From contig JALLLT010000028.1 in NCBI GenBank assembly GCA_025266875.1, positions 186,001 through 250,000 on the forward strand: a DNA stretch of 64,000 nucleotides, given 5' to 3'. Shown piece by piece: positions 51,001 through 61,949 of this stretch (position 1 is the stretch's first letter; the number at the start of each line of letters is the position of its first letter). This DNA is from Fennellomyces sp. T-0311 (Eukaryota; Mucoromycota; Mucoromycetes; Mucorales; Lichtheimiaceae). The notes beneath the pieces are model-generated. The model ran no database searches. It saw nothing but the letters and a program-made list of their open reading frames with translations, and was not told where the DNA came from. Both the position numbers and the translations under genes were made by a program.

Positions 51001-52196
51001 ATTGGGTCCAAGGCCAAGGCGAAAATGTTCGCAAAGGTTTGTTGAAACTCCTACGGATGGGAAGCCGAACATATGCTAAAGTTCATTGCGATTAGATGAT
51101 CTTGCTGTGGAGCAGGCAATGCAGCATCAATTACTTTGCTACCTTCAACTATTAGAAACCAACAAGCCGTATTTACTGGGAATAACAAGAGTTCCAGGCA
51201 TCCATACACTACTGCTCTTTGCAAAAACAAGTGAGAAGCTTACGATCTGTCTTGGTATAAGAAAACTAATACCAAAAATGCGCCAGTTGATACCAATGCC
51301 GATTGCAGTGTGCTGGTCTTTGACTCATACTATATGGCAGAGTTTCGCACTTCCCAAGTGGCCGAGCATGTGCTTTACTTGTCGTACAGATTACGAAAAA
51401 CATGGCTGCATCTATTGAATAGACGAATTAGTCGTGGTCTAGGGGAGGTAACTTTGGCTGATACAAACGGTTAGAAATAGTCATTAACATTGTAACAGCG
51501 AGTACCGGAAAATGATGTAGAAGAAAGCATCATTACTCCATCGATACGCGAAGATATGCCCAAGGCTATCTTGAAAATTATCAAGGAACAAGCGGAAACA
51601 AAAGAAACGACCGATGTAGATATGTGGACACCGGCTGTAGAAGCAGCTTTCCAGGCCCAAGTGGCATCATGTGCAGGTTAGTTTCTTTGCAGAGAAAAAA
51701 AGACAAACAAGGATAATCGTTTAACACGATATTTATAGATCAGATGGCTGCTGCCATGGAAACAGCCATCTCTGCTGATTTTCGGGTTGCAAAGGCCTCC
51801 GAGCTATTGAAAATGGTAAGTCTGATGGAAGATCAATAAAGTCGCATAAACTTATTTATTACAACTAGTATCCAAAATATACACAACCTCCAGCAGAAAG
51901 CGAATCCAACGTCCCTAGAGCATGGAATGCCCGAGATGGTAAGAAGCATGCGAAAGATCCGGAACAAAAAGAGAGTGTAACATTATTGCGACATAGTCAT
52001 TCGCGAAGGAGTTCAAATCACACCTTATCTATACTACAACAGCTTGACTGCACCATCAACAGCATCGAGTGTCCCGATCGAGAAGGAGCGGTTACCAGAC
52101 AGCACGAAAATGTACTGGCATTGTCCCCGTTGCGATTCGACATATTCCTTTACCTGGCAACAGATGTTGGATCACGCTGAATCTTGTGAATATTAA
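48009..52196 (+). CDS. DEAH-box RNA helicase, DHX34 type
   Basis: Fifteen exons: 48009-48116, 48166-48358, 48403-49805, 49865-50014, 50064-50312, 50369-50461, 50515-50626, 50686-50886, 50950-51036, 51096-51230, 51287-51447, 51499-51676, 51739-51815, 51869-51938 and 51997-52196. They give 1,138 aa, close to human DHX34. Helicase motifs: GDTGCGKST (about 187-195), TQPRRIA, DEVHERH, MSATIN and QRAGRSGRTGPG. The helicase-associated and OB-like region follows. The C-terminus has the DHX34-type KAFLSIHPSSV block and ends in a Cys-Cys-His-Cys finger-like motif (CPRCDS, then H and C). Human DHX34 promotes nonsense-mediated decay by acting on Upf1 phosphorylation; whether this one does the same is inference. 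Its 3' end is 88 bp from that of the V-ATPase gene. Confidence 0.92.
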
Positions 52197-52284
52197 CTAA
52201 TGGACTTATTAAACGGTATCCAAACTGTAGTTTTTTTTTAATCGTTGCAAAGCTGCCCCTTTGATAAAAAAGGTATATGTACAT

Positions 52285-53098
52285 TTAACACACGGTATTG
52301 TCGGCCTTTGCGTTCAGAATCAGGGCAACAATAAGACCGTAAAGACCCAGCACTTCGGCGAAAATAAGAATCAACACCATGGCAACAAATAGTCGAGTTT
52401 CGCGGGCATATCCTCTAACACACTGTCATGAAACATTAGCATGTCTGATCTTTTTGCGCATTTTATAGTAAGACGTACGTAGTCGCCGACGATACCAATG
52501 GCGTAACCGGCTGCGAGACCACCTACACCGACAGCTAACCCTGCGCCCAATGCAACGAATCCACTAAAACGAGAGAGAATAAGTATATCACCGCGATACA
52601 TCGTTAAAGCACTTACGAAAACAAGGAGTAGCCGGCCGTGGGTGACACTTTTTACAGAGTTAGTATATAAGAAAAGCGAACGAAAGGGGTGGAACTTACT
52701 TTGACCGACAAGCAAGACGGCGACAACAAGACCGTACACAGCAATAATACCACTCATGACGACGGGGATCAACGACTATACGAAAACCCATTGAATACAT
52801 TATGGTGAGACGGCCCTCTTCTTATACCTTCATGACGAGTTCGGGTTTGAATGGACCGATACCAGCAATTCCAATACCGGCTTTCGATGTGCCGTACGCA
52901 GCTCCTAAGGCTATATTGATACGTTTAGTTGCGAACAAAAATGATAATGAATAAACGTACAGCTGAATGCCATCTAGAAATAACGCGCGTCAGAATTGCA
53001 TTAAAGCTTGCAATCAAGAAAAATTAACGTACAGCAGAGAAGACTCCGGCGAAACCAAAGAATGGCGCATAGGTTGGACAGTATACGGCGGGATCCAT
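52285..53098 (-). CDS. VMA3: V-type H+-ATPase proteolipid subunit c
   Basis: Seven exons: complement of 52285-52422, 52479-52563, 52617-52647, 52700-52775, 52828-52910, 52961-52973 and 53033-53098, giving 163 aa. It forms the proton-carrying ring of the vacuolar ATPase, with four membrane helices. The proton-binding glutamate is Glu141 in [20 protein letters not shown]. The GIGIAGIG and [20 protein letters not shown] glycine-rich helices are typical. The loop around SPTAGYSLF differs from the yeast loop but keeps its length. Exon 2 is just 13 nt and encodes MAFS plus one base; skipping it would shift the frame at the end of helix 1. Subunits c' (VMA11) and c'' (VMA16) are relatives; length and sequence favour c. 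Confidence 0.93.
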
Positions 53099-53648
53099 CG
53101 GACGAAGGAAACGTTTAAAGTTCGATGAAGAAGGGTTGAATGAAAAGAAGACTCTGTTTCAAGCCAAAACGATTAAGGGCTCTCAAAACGCCCGCTCGAG
53201 AGATTTCGGAGTTGGTCTGAAACGTCGTTGCCCTGGATACTTGGGCCCGTCGTATTTACGCGTGCCATGCATAACTGTAGGAGACTGTCTCGTGCCGTCA
53301 GTTACTTGGAGGTAAGCCGTTTATTTACATGGAAGGTGACCAGGGTTTACATTTGGCCCCACTTCCTATAGTACTGATACGCCTTCCGCGATTATCATAT
53401 TCCGCCACTCTCTCTGACATGAAGCTACTCTTCGTCTCATGGATTTGATCTCGCGTAAATGTCTGGCTCAGTATCCTTTGCTAGAACAGATTTGTGGTGT
53501 ACGCTTCGAAGAGAAACGATGAAATGGGATAAGCTGTGCAGCGGAGTGTTGTCAATTATGCTTGTCACAGCCAATGGCTACTTTCATGCGATATTGCATA
53601 AAGCCTTTATGTACGATAGATTTTGCTACGTACATCTTTATTAATATA
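53099..53648. other. Intergenic region, nothing recognised
   Basis: About 550 bp: promoter side of the V-ATPase gene and 3' flank of the orphan membrane-protein gene. No supportable frame. Confidence 0.6.
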
Positions 53649-54473
53649 TCAAACACCCTTAATATTAAAATACGTATAGGCAGTATAAAAGAACCGTAAA
53701 TAAGTAAGAATGATCAAAGCCTTGATCCCGCGATCAAAGGTGCTCGGCGTAGCCTTCTCCACATCGCGCACTCGTTCCGTTTCTTCTGAATTCGACCGAG
53801 CCGATGCCTGCTTCCTCGTTTCTTCAAGTACGCAAGTGACGATAATGGATCCACACCGAGCAACACCGTGAAGGACAATGTATTCGACTTTTAAGATAAG
53901 CGGGGAAGAAAGTAGTTGAGAGCTGTTCAAAGCGGTCGCAACGTGTTTAAGCATCGAACTGAGCGGAAGATGCGTAAATAGACATCCAAAAATAAGGAAA
54001 GATGGTTGTTTTCCTGCATCTGACGTCCACGCCAAAAAAAGAAGGTAAAGAGCAGTTGCAATGACCATGGCTTCCGTTAATAGTTCGTCCTCGAACAGTT
54101 TGTCAGGCTCCTTTCCGCTCGTGAACGCGGTTATAACGGTATAAGCCATAACGATGGCTAGTAATTTGCTGTGGTTGTATGCTTGTTTCGTCATGTGAGA
54201 TATAATGTCTATGTTGTCGAACACGAGGTACACAAGCAGCGCAATACACTTGAGTATAGTCTCGTTGTCCTTGATCAATCGCGCACCGGAGACTGTTGTT
54301 GAGAGACCACTTTCTGTTGTGTATGATGATACGTATTTGGCGTCATCGAGGAAAACAATCAATTCTATGAACCATACCGCGCTGTGGCTAAGGAGATCGT
54401 GGTTGATTTTAACCAGAGAAGTAAGATGCACTAGCAATCGTATTGCAGCAAACGCGACGTAAAATGGATCCAT
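53649..54473 (-). CDS. Orphan multi-span membrane protein
   Basis: One uninterrupted frame of 274 aa from an ATG at 54473; the frame stays open upstream to an ATG at 54581, which would add 36 residues. At least four hydrophobic stretches look like membrane helices, for example LLAIVMAYTVITAF, AMVIATALYLLFLAW and ALIILTYLRFFYTAY. A charged, Arg/Glu-rich segment (ETRKQASARSNSEETERVRD) precedes the last helix and is probably cytosolic. I recognise no family. Length and the regular alternation of helices and polar loops support a real protein rather than chance. It lacks introns, unlike most neighbours. Confidence 0.65.
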   Translation of the reverse strand: MDPFYVAFAAIRLLVHLTSLVKINHDLLSHSAVWFIELIVFLDDAKYVSSYTTESGLSTTVSGARLIKDNETILKCIALLVYLVFDNIDIISHMTKQAYNHSKLLAIVMAYTVITAFTSGKEPDKLFEDELLTEAMVIATALYLLFLAWTSDAGKQPSFLIFGCLFTHLPLSSMLKHVATALNSSQLLSSPLILKVEYIVLHGVARCGSIIVTCVLEETRKQASARSNSEETERVRDVEKATPSTFDRGIKALIILTYLRFFYTAYTYFNIKGV

Positions 54474-56256
54474 TGAAAATGTAAAAAAAGGAAAGAAAGT
54501 GCAACTACATACGATATTGAACAGCACATTTATTCGTGAACCCGCTCGTACAACTACAAAAACATGTCCGCTCCACCACAATTACTCTGTTCGGAATCAT
54601 GTCCCATCTCATCATTCTATCGGTGAAACGATTGGATAGTCTGGGTTGAAGTATCACAACTCGGTTACTCAACAGACTCAACAACACAGTTAACTCAAAC
54701 TGTTAGTATTTTCTCCTGAAAGCATTTATTCTGAGATCAGTTGCTCGTATAGATGGATACAAATAGAGTATGCTCACTTGCAGACACAATTTCTCGACAG
54801 GTATGTAATAATATTTGGCTTTGTGGTACGAGATGACCGAATGTTACAGCGGAGTGTGATGTAGATACCGTATGCGCAAGCTAGTAATTCCACATCAGTG
54901 AGCTGTCAACAGAAGACAATATAACATTGTAGCTTAGCCATCCTATGTTCAGATCACTCAAATATTACCTTTTCTGAGCTATACACGCCATAATCTTGTC
55001 AGCCTCAACAGAACAGCTCTCGTTTTTTCTGTTTACCTTGAGCAACATTGAAGTACACCTGAAGTTATGTAGTAGGCTTGGTTGTCGCATGACTAGCGGT
55101 AGACCGTCCTTGATATCGACACCTGGTACACATTATCCATCAAAATTTTGAAGCTAGGAAACAGGTTTCCAGACTGCTCATTCAAGATATACTTACACAA
55201 CATTGACGATAAGTAAATCAGATCAGCTGGGACAAAGCTGATATATTATTTACTATTTCATAGGATTTCACACGCTTACTTATCTACAGGGAACTGCAGA
55301 GTGTCAGAGCGCTGATAAACGAGAACTTTCGGAATGAATCAGGAGCAAGGAAGTCTTTATTAGCAAGATCGCTTCGAAGCTTGTCCAGAAGTCATACTGA
55401 GAGCTAATAATCTTTATCAAACTTTATCTTCTGACTACGAATTATTAAGGGCTTTCGCAAATGTATTCAAATATTAAGATATTACCAAAAGTTAGAGTGG
55501 TATGGTCATTACAAAGGGCAATTATTTTCATCAATTGAACTGGACCTTGGTTGAGTAAACCACTGAAATTTATAAAATTTCATCCTACTGAGTCATGTAG
55601 AAAAATTGAACACGATTATGGAAGAAGTACAGAAGCAACCTCCACATTCAACTGTGAATCTTGCTGACAATGTATTCCCATGATCCTGATTTAATCGGAA
55701 AACAATTAGAAGATGAGTATCGAAAAAAGTAAATAAGATGCTGAAAAGCTGGGAAGACATACTGCCGCCATTGCAGTAGCATGGGCTTATGCTGCACTGG
55801 CACATATGCAGTCTGAAACCTATACATTGGAGACGCTTTGTAAAAACAAAAAGTTATTGGCATAACGGCGGTACCTCGACCCTACATTAAACCAAAAGCA
55901 TATCTTCATCGGCATTCGCTACCCACAGAACCCAACACCGGCAAACTTGCACTACAAGTACTAGTCCATTCCCCACACATCACCCGGAGCAACACGCCGT
56001 TACAGTCTGAAAACATATTCTTTTGACAGTGTAGCCTAGCGGTCGGCTACTTGACATGATCCCTAGAGACCATCAGCGCTGTGTCTATGCTTGGTGTAGC
56101 ATCTATGATACAGAGAAAAAAAAAGCCTGACGCAACCTGCAATAGCAACGTGCAATTAACGTGAGTTTATGAACTAGAGGTGGTCCAGAAAATGAAAATG
56201 GTATTCTTTAACAAAAGCTAATGGCGACTTTGGGAATTCTAGGTAAAAATGAGTGC
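54474..56256. other. Gene-poor region, nothing recognised
   Basis: About 1.8 kb, AT-rich, with short frames on both strands and no motif, splice pattern or RNA-gene signature that I can support. Confidence 0.55.
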
Positions 56257-59208
56257 TTAGCCAAAGAGCTTTTTCAAACCCTTTTTCTTTTTCTTTTCAT
56301 CTTTGGGTTCAGGCATCGATGATGTCGGTGTCCCAGAGCCACCGCTGCGTGTGCTCATGTTGCTCAAACTGACGTGTGAGCTGGAATTGTTGCCCATGTG
56401 TGGCATGTGTGTTAACAGCGACGATACTTTGGTGGCAGGAGGTGAAGGTGGAACATAGGCTGGAATGGGAGATTTGAACGTAGGCGGTGGCCGACGCAAT
56501 TGACCTGTTTCCTCAATAAATTTGGCGGGTCGCATCACATCCGTAGTACCAATGTAAACATCACGGTTATACATGGCAGCAACCTCATAAGCCGAGCGTA
56601 TTTCGGAGTAGGAGATGCTTCCCAGCACAAAGACAATCAGTTTGGCGCCGGATGAACGTGGTTGTCCCATTCCCTGTTTTTTTTTTAAAAAAAAAATTAG
56701 TGTACTTGCTTCATAATGTAATATAGATTAACGTACTGGGGCTGCGCCGCGCTTGCTGCTCCAAGTAGGCTTTGTGGTGCGCAGAGATACGCCGCTTTGG
56801 GGAATACCAGGATTGCCGGGTGCACCTGGCATACCCCCCTCATCTGCTGGATCCATATCGGACTGTCGTGTGAACGCAAATTGTGCTGGATCCAGCGTGT
56901 TTGACATTTGCGCCTAGTATCAGCTATCAGAACTCTATGGTTTGCAACATAACCAATTCACACTTACATCCATCACCTTCTTGAGTTGAGGTACATAGCG
57001 GGAGAGTTCATAGGGAGTTTCGTCTTGATTCCGTTTGCGATCCTTCTTCTTACGCGCTGATTTCTCTCCTCCCTTGCGACGTTGTTTCGTGACCTGCACA
57101 CCCAACAGAGTCAAGTTGTTTACAGCATCACGATAATCTCCTTTTAATTTGGCATGCTCCAACAGCTTGTGCTTGTCATCTTCGAAAATGCCGGTTTCTT
57201 TGGATATGATGTATAGCATCAGCAGACGCGCCTTATCAGAGGCACTACGAGCGAAGCTTAGCAAGCAATAACTTGAAAGGTATGATGGCTTGTTACCTGA
57301 CATAAGGATCATCCAACAGAGGGACCATATCGAGGACGACGGTTTTCGGTGTCTCACCATCGGGTGTCTCGCCGGTAGCAATGTTCTACTCAAGTCAGTC
57401 CTGTTGTCTCGTGCCCATGGTTCATTATTACCTGTTCCAGATTGCCAACCGAATTCAGCTTGTGCTTTTCGAAAATAGAAAGGCATTCTTGTGCAATGCT
57501 CAAGTGTGCAGAGTACTATACCCGTACAAATTGATAAGAAAAAAAAGGATCGGAACCGTCAATGTGTATTTATACACTCACCTTTGCCTTCATGTCTTGG
57601 AATTGGGGTAAGTTTCCAAGCATTTCCTTCATATCCTTCAAGCTCTTTGCTGAGTCTTTTGGTGGAGCGGAGCGATCACTATGTTCCTGGCTTTAATACA
57701 TTTGTTTCTTTAAATCAGCTCAATAACTTACTTGCTCTGGACTGCCGTCTTGTTCTCTTCCAAAAACTTGTTAAATTCTTCAATCAAACGATCGGTACAA
57801 TCAGCGATATGCAAGTGCCGAATAGACTTGTAGACCGGATCATCCTCATCCAAAACAACCTCTTGGGTGCCGATGGATCCATCTGACTGGTTGTACGAGT
57901 AGGTGTATTTGATACCCGTTCCATTTTCGGTATCTTCGACAGGCAACAGATCATTGATCATGGCCTGATAGGTAAACTCGTGCAGTATCGGAGTGTTCAC
58001 GTCGAGACTGCGGTCGACAATAAGCAACGTGGCACGCGGTTGAGGTGGGTTTCGTGGTGGCTGCCGCACAATCATATTAGGTTCACTGAATACGCAGCCT
58101 GTCTACTATGGCTTTACCGGAAAGTTTTTGTTTAATCGACAAAAGTCGTCAATTTCGTTTTGCAGGATCGTGGCAAGTTGTCGTGTAGCAGATGGTGCTC
58201 GGGGTCGTCGACCTTCTGACTCATCGTGTTCTGCTTCTTGGTATCGGATGATTGGGTCCTCACCTAGTGTGGCGCATACAGACAAGAGCTTTTGGAGTTC
58301 AATTGTTTATTGGATTTAGCACAAAAATATCGTCTATTTCCCAGTCTAGTCTTACATGTGCTCACCTGTTTAGCAATCATCTTCAAAGCCTGGTCAGGCT
58401 GCGCATATGGGTCGCTTCCATAAATTGAAATGTAACTCGAAGCAGGATCCACGGTGAACACTGACGACTCCTTGACTGTTGAAAATTAGCCTTCGTATGA
58501 ACAGTATCCAGCCCAATTGCTATACAGCGATACATTACCCATAAAGTCGACGTACATTTCCTTGAGACTTTGGATGTATTCGGATTTCCCAGCTGCTTTG
58601 AATTTCCTATTGAGCTCAGTAAAAAGCTGATCATCCAGTCCTACAAATGTGCCTGTCAATTTCTGCTTCGTGGCAGCACAATATTAGGTCTGTGTTACCA
58701 CTCGTGAAATGGATGTGGGCGGCCTTGTACATGACTCCGTTGTGGCCGGTAAAGTCATCGACCAGACGAAGCACGGATTCTCGACAAGGCGTCAGAAAAT
58801 ACACAGCGTCAAGCGATGGATAGGGCTGGCGCTGCTTTTCAATGTTTTCCACCACTGATCCAATACATAAAATGTCGTCAGTTCTTTTGGGCTGCAACGT
58901 CGGCATGGCCACTTACAGGTTACCTAAGCAAAACACACACACATTAAGACAGGCTCTACCATTTGGATGATGCTACCTACGTTCTCCTCGAGAATATCGT
59001 ACATTTTGCACGCTGCTGTCAGGATGCGCGTGCTTTTCGAGTCAACGACCACGATCTTCCATTTTCCAGGCACCGCCTTAATGCTTTCCATTAAGCCTAA
59101 AAAAGAAATATATCAATATCCATCCGCTGCACATACTGCCGCGGCCACCCCAGTCGAATGCCCACGGAATTCCTTACGTTTGTGCATAATCTCATTTATG
59201 CCTGTCAT
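56257..59208 (-). CDS. SEC1: Sec1/Munc18-family syntaxin-binding protein (Sec1)
   Basis: Fourteen exons: complement of 56257-56673, 56737-56913, 56968-57244, 57297-57385, 57432-57515, 57582-57690, 57732-58060, 58118-58288, 58366-58475, 58539-58640, 58699-58854, 58917-58923, 58981-59096 and 59178-59208, giving 724 aa. SM proteins clasp syntaxin-type SNAREs and help SNARE assembly; Sec1 acts in exocytosis at the plasma membrane. Diagnostic blocks are WKIVVVDSKSTRIL, QPYPSLDAVYFLTP, LLIVDRSLD, LHEFTYQAM, DKARLLMLYII and FVLGSISYSEIRSAYEV. The tail is Pro/Ser-rich and ends in a lysine run plus GLKKLFG. Exon 12 from the 3' end (58917-58923) is a 7-nt microexon giving Val-Thr and the first base of Leu in ENVTLVENI; the family alignment needs it. 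Confidence 0.92.
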
Positions 59209-59599
59209 GATGAAAGGTGTTTATAGCGATGAACCGTGAACACAGGCTGGATCTGAAGAAAGAGTAATGTAGAAACAAGAGACTATGGCGAGAGAAAAAG
59301 TAAGACCAGAGCGTAACTCGATGAACAATCTACACTTGAACAAAGTAGACGTTTATACGACAAGCAGCTGTTCGTCGCAATGGAATAAAAACGTACTGCA
59401 ATGGTTGCGATGAAAGGTAAAGAAAGCAGGAACTGACACGCGCCGAGACATTTTTTTGGTTACCGATAATTCGATGCCTGCAAAAGGAGACATGACCATG
59501 CGCGAGGTCTTAAAAAAAGACTGACAGCCACTCATACCGTTGCCAAGATCATCACAACACAAGATATATTTATATCCGCATCCTTTCAGAGAGGTTAAA
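59209..59599. other. Intergenic region, nothing recognised
   Basis: About 390 bp: promoter and leader of SEC1 plus 3' flank of the small mitochondrial gene. Confidence 0.6.
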
Positions 59600-59875
59600 T
59601 TAAGCACTGGCAACCTTTTTGCCGCCCTCCTCCAACGTCTTTATTCTGTTTTCCAACTGGCCGATATGCTTCTCGGCCTCGTCTCGATACTCTTCATATT
59701 CCAAGTGCTGCCATAGCAGCTGATATGCCATGGTCGTTGCCGACGCCAGCACTGTGCATTTGACCAGAGGCGTTCCGTACCGATAGAAAAATGATCCGCC
59801 ATTCGATGAAGAGGTCGAGTAACCGCGCAATTGACCGGCTGCCGCCGTCTTCTTTGCAATGCTTCTCAGGAACAT
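59600..59875 (-). CDS. Small mitochondrial membrane protein, unknown function
   Basis: A single coding exon of 91 aa. The first ~24 residues (MFLRSIAKKTAAAGQLRGYS) form a basic, hydroxyl-rich presequence for mitochondrial import. One hydrophobic segment follows (VLASATTMAYQLLW), then a charged helix, EYRDEAEKHIGQLENRIKTL, with heptad-like spacing that could form a coiled coil. This build fits a single-span inner-membrane protein, such as a complex assembly factor or MICOS-like component, but I recognise no family. Just upstream is a clean GT-AG intron in the 5' leader (about 59879-59932, GTAAGC to AACAG), which supports transcription of the locus. Confidence 0.7.
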   Translation of the reverse strand: MFLRSIAKKTAAAGQLRGYSTSSSNGGSFFYRYGTPLVKCTVLASATTMAYQLLWQHLEYEEYRDEAEKHIGQLENRIKTLEEGGKKVASA

Positions 59876-60802
59876 GCCTGTTAATCAGATCATTAGCCTT
59901 GGGATTACTTCCGTATGGGACTCCTCGCTTACCTTGGCGCGTTAAGTTCAAGAAAGCAAAAACAAACGTCAAAAACAACTCAGCCCGTTGAGTGGCCCAT
60001 TAATAAATCCTTTCAGCTACCAGAATATATGCTTCCCTGTAAGATGCAGCGTCAATATGTAATTGAGAGCAAGTCGACTGACTACTTATCTTGCAATCCG
60101 CTTTTATGTGTATATATAAAACGATTTTCTTTCTGCTTACTCGACAATAAAAGCACCGAGGAGCAAGTTGGCTTTAAAGATAAACGGGGTCTAAGCTCGT
60201 GCGTTTACAGACAGTTTTGCTATGAGAAGCTCTATCTATCTCTCATTCACCATCCCTTTGCAGTTCGTACCCATGTATGTGACATACTACAAAGTGGATG
60301 TGCTCTATGTAACTACTAATCTTATTATCGCTTCAACACGAACGAATGGCCTTTAAAATGTCATGGCTGTCCTGAATATATAACTATGCTAGCACAGTAT
60401 GCCCAGAGAAGCACTTAACGAGAGCGATCTCGCAAGTTATAATCATCAAGCTATAAAGACGCACCATATGACTTCAATTCTCCTTTTCATCAAAGTATCT
60501 GTTCACTTCGTTATTAGACTAGCTTATTAGGCCATCAATACATTTTTCTAATACTTTATGTGTAACCTTGGCACACTTTCCACATTGCCTTATTTTTTTT
60601 TCATTTTTTTAACTACGTTTCTTGTCATAAGCGTTGGTATTGAGACGTTTCCGATAGTTCATATGGATCGCTATTTGCGAGCAGAAGATGTCACAGAACA
60701 CTTTTTTGTCAAAGTTGACGCCATTATTCGTGGAATGCATCTTGGTGGACAGATGCAGAAAAAACCAGCTTTATTTGTTGGCCACACAACTTGTGATGAG
60801 GC
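59876..60802. other. Intergenic region, nothing recognised
   Basis: About 0.9 kb. Apart from the probable leader intron next to 59875, only motif-free short frames are present; a 96-codon plus-strand frame at 60558-60848 is antisense to the end of the next gene and not supported. Confidence 0.55.
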
Positions 60803-61812
60803 TCAAGCAAGTTCTGCTGTACCCTTGACAGCCAGGTTGCCCAAGTGATTGACAATCCACAAATCAAAGGTTTTATTCGATGATGATCGTCCGCATAAAG
60901 TAAACGGCTGTTCCACGTAGAGCGGGTACAGACACTTGTACTGGAATGACCTTAGATTCAATGGTTGCTGCGTATCACGGTATATTTGAGTTCTCAGAAG
61001 CGTGATAAGGAGAGTACTCGACAATGGTCCCTGTACTAGACAGCCTATACAGAAATGTAAGTCTTTCGATTCACAAAAGAAATATCAGAATCATTTACTT
61101 GGGTGCTTCTCGACTTTGGTTGCATAGTTTTGATCGTAATGGATCATGTGGGCGTTGAACGTCAATGCAGAGTAACGAAACAAAAGAATGGACGTAGGGT
61201 GGATTTCCTGCGAAAAGTCAGGCATCCGTTTCACTACACCACAATCATTAGCTGGTGGGTAATCACTGACAATCGATAAAAAAAACACTTGCTGGTGATA
61301 GCACGCGATCCACTGTGCTTCTGTTGAGAAGTTGCATAGACCAAACATCGTTGCTCGCGCATGGACCAACCCTTGCTATTATAAATATCCTTGTCCAGCC
61401 ATACCATCACAGCATCACCCAACCGTCCACCTGTCTTGTGTTCGACGCGATTCACGCTTGTCACCATCTCTGCATTGTCCCCGACGCGTAACCAATTATC
61501 CTTGCTCCACGTCAATTCTGCTCCAGCCCACATCCGTTGATCAAATGGTTTGGGTGGATGAAAGACTTGTTCGTAACCGTCGCTTGCGAGATCCTTTTCG
61601 GGTATCCGCGTGGGAAAGTAGACGTGGTGATATGTTGCAGGAACAATTGTGCCTTTTTCAGGCATCTTGTTGCCTTTGAAATCAAGCCCAGGTTCGTCAA
61701 GTGTATTGGCAAGCAAGTTGAGTGGTGACGCGGTGATTGTGTCGTAGGTTCTCGTGCGTTCCTGCATGACATGCGATCGCCATTCATTGATTAGATCTTG
61801 AGTACTGTACAT
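60803..61812 (-). CDS. Hotdog-fold hydroxyacyl-thioester dehydratase-like protein (HTD2 type)
   Basis: Three exons: complement of 60803-61044, 61099-61233 and 61293-61812, giving 298 aa. The C-terminal half carries the hydratase block LLFRYSALTFNAHMIHYD, with the His expected at the active site, followed by the VQGPLSSTLL stretch. The N-terminal half looks like the degenerate hotdog domain of fungal HTD2 and related mesaconyl-CoA hydratases (ATYHHVYFPTRIPEKDL, HPPKPFDQRMWAGAEL). In yeast, Htd2 dehydrates 3-hydroxyacyl-ACP in mitochondrial fatty-acid synthesis. No strong presequence is visible here, so the compartment is uncertain. Intron 1 (61234-61292) is modelled as GC-AG: the donor A|GCAAGT and the reading phase both require it. 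The start is 137 bp from the stop of G-alpha 2. Confidence 0.82.
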
Positions 61813-61949
61813 TCGACGACGACACTAAAGTATTCCAAGCATGGGTCCGTTTCTGGTTTTCTGTGGCCTTTATCAATTTACTTGTAGAGTGAATGAACCA
61901 ACGCGTCGCATTTTATGTATAATTTTGCGTGGGAGTAAAAGAGACTAGA

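Noticed and set aside
58924..58974. Direct join in SEC1 without the 7-nt exon, using the donor 4 nt downstream
   Set aside because: In phase, but yields ENVVVENI, one residue short of the family alignment; the microexon model gives ENVTLVENI. Kept as the named alternative.
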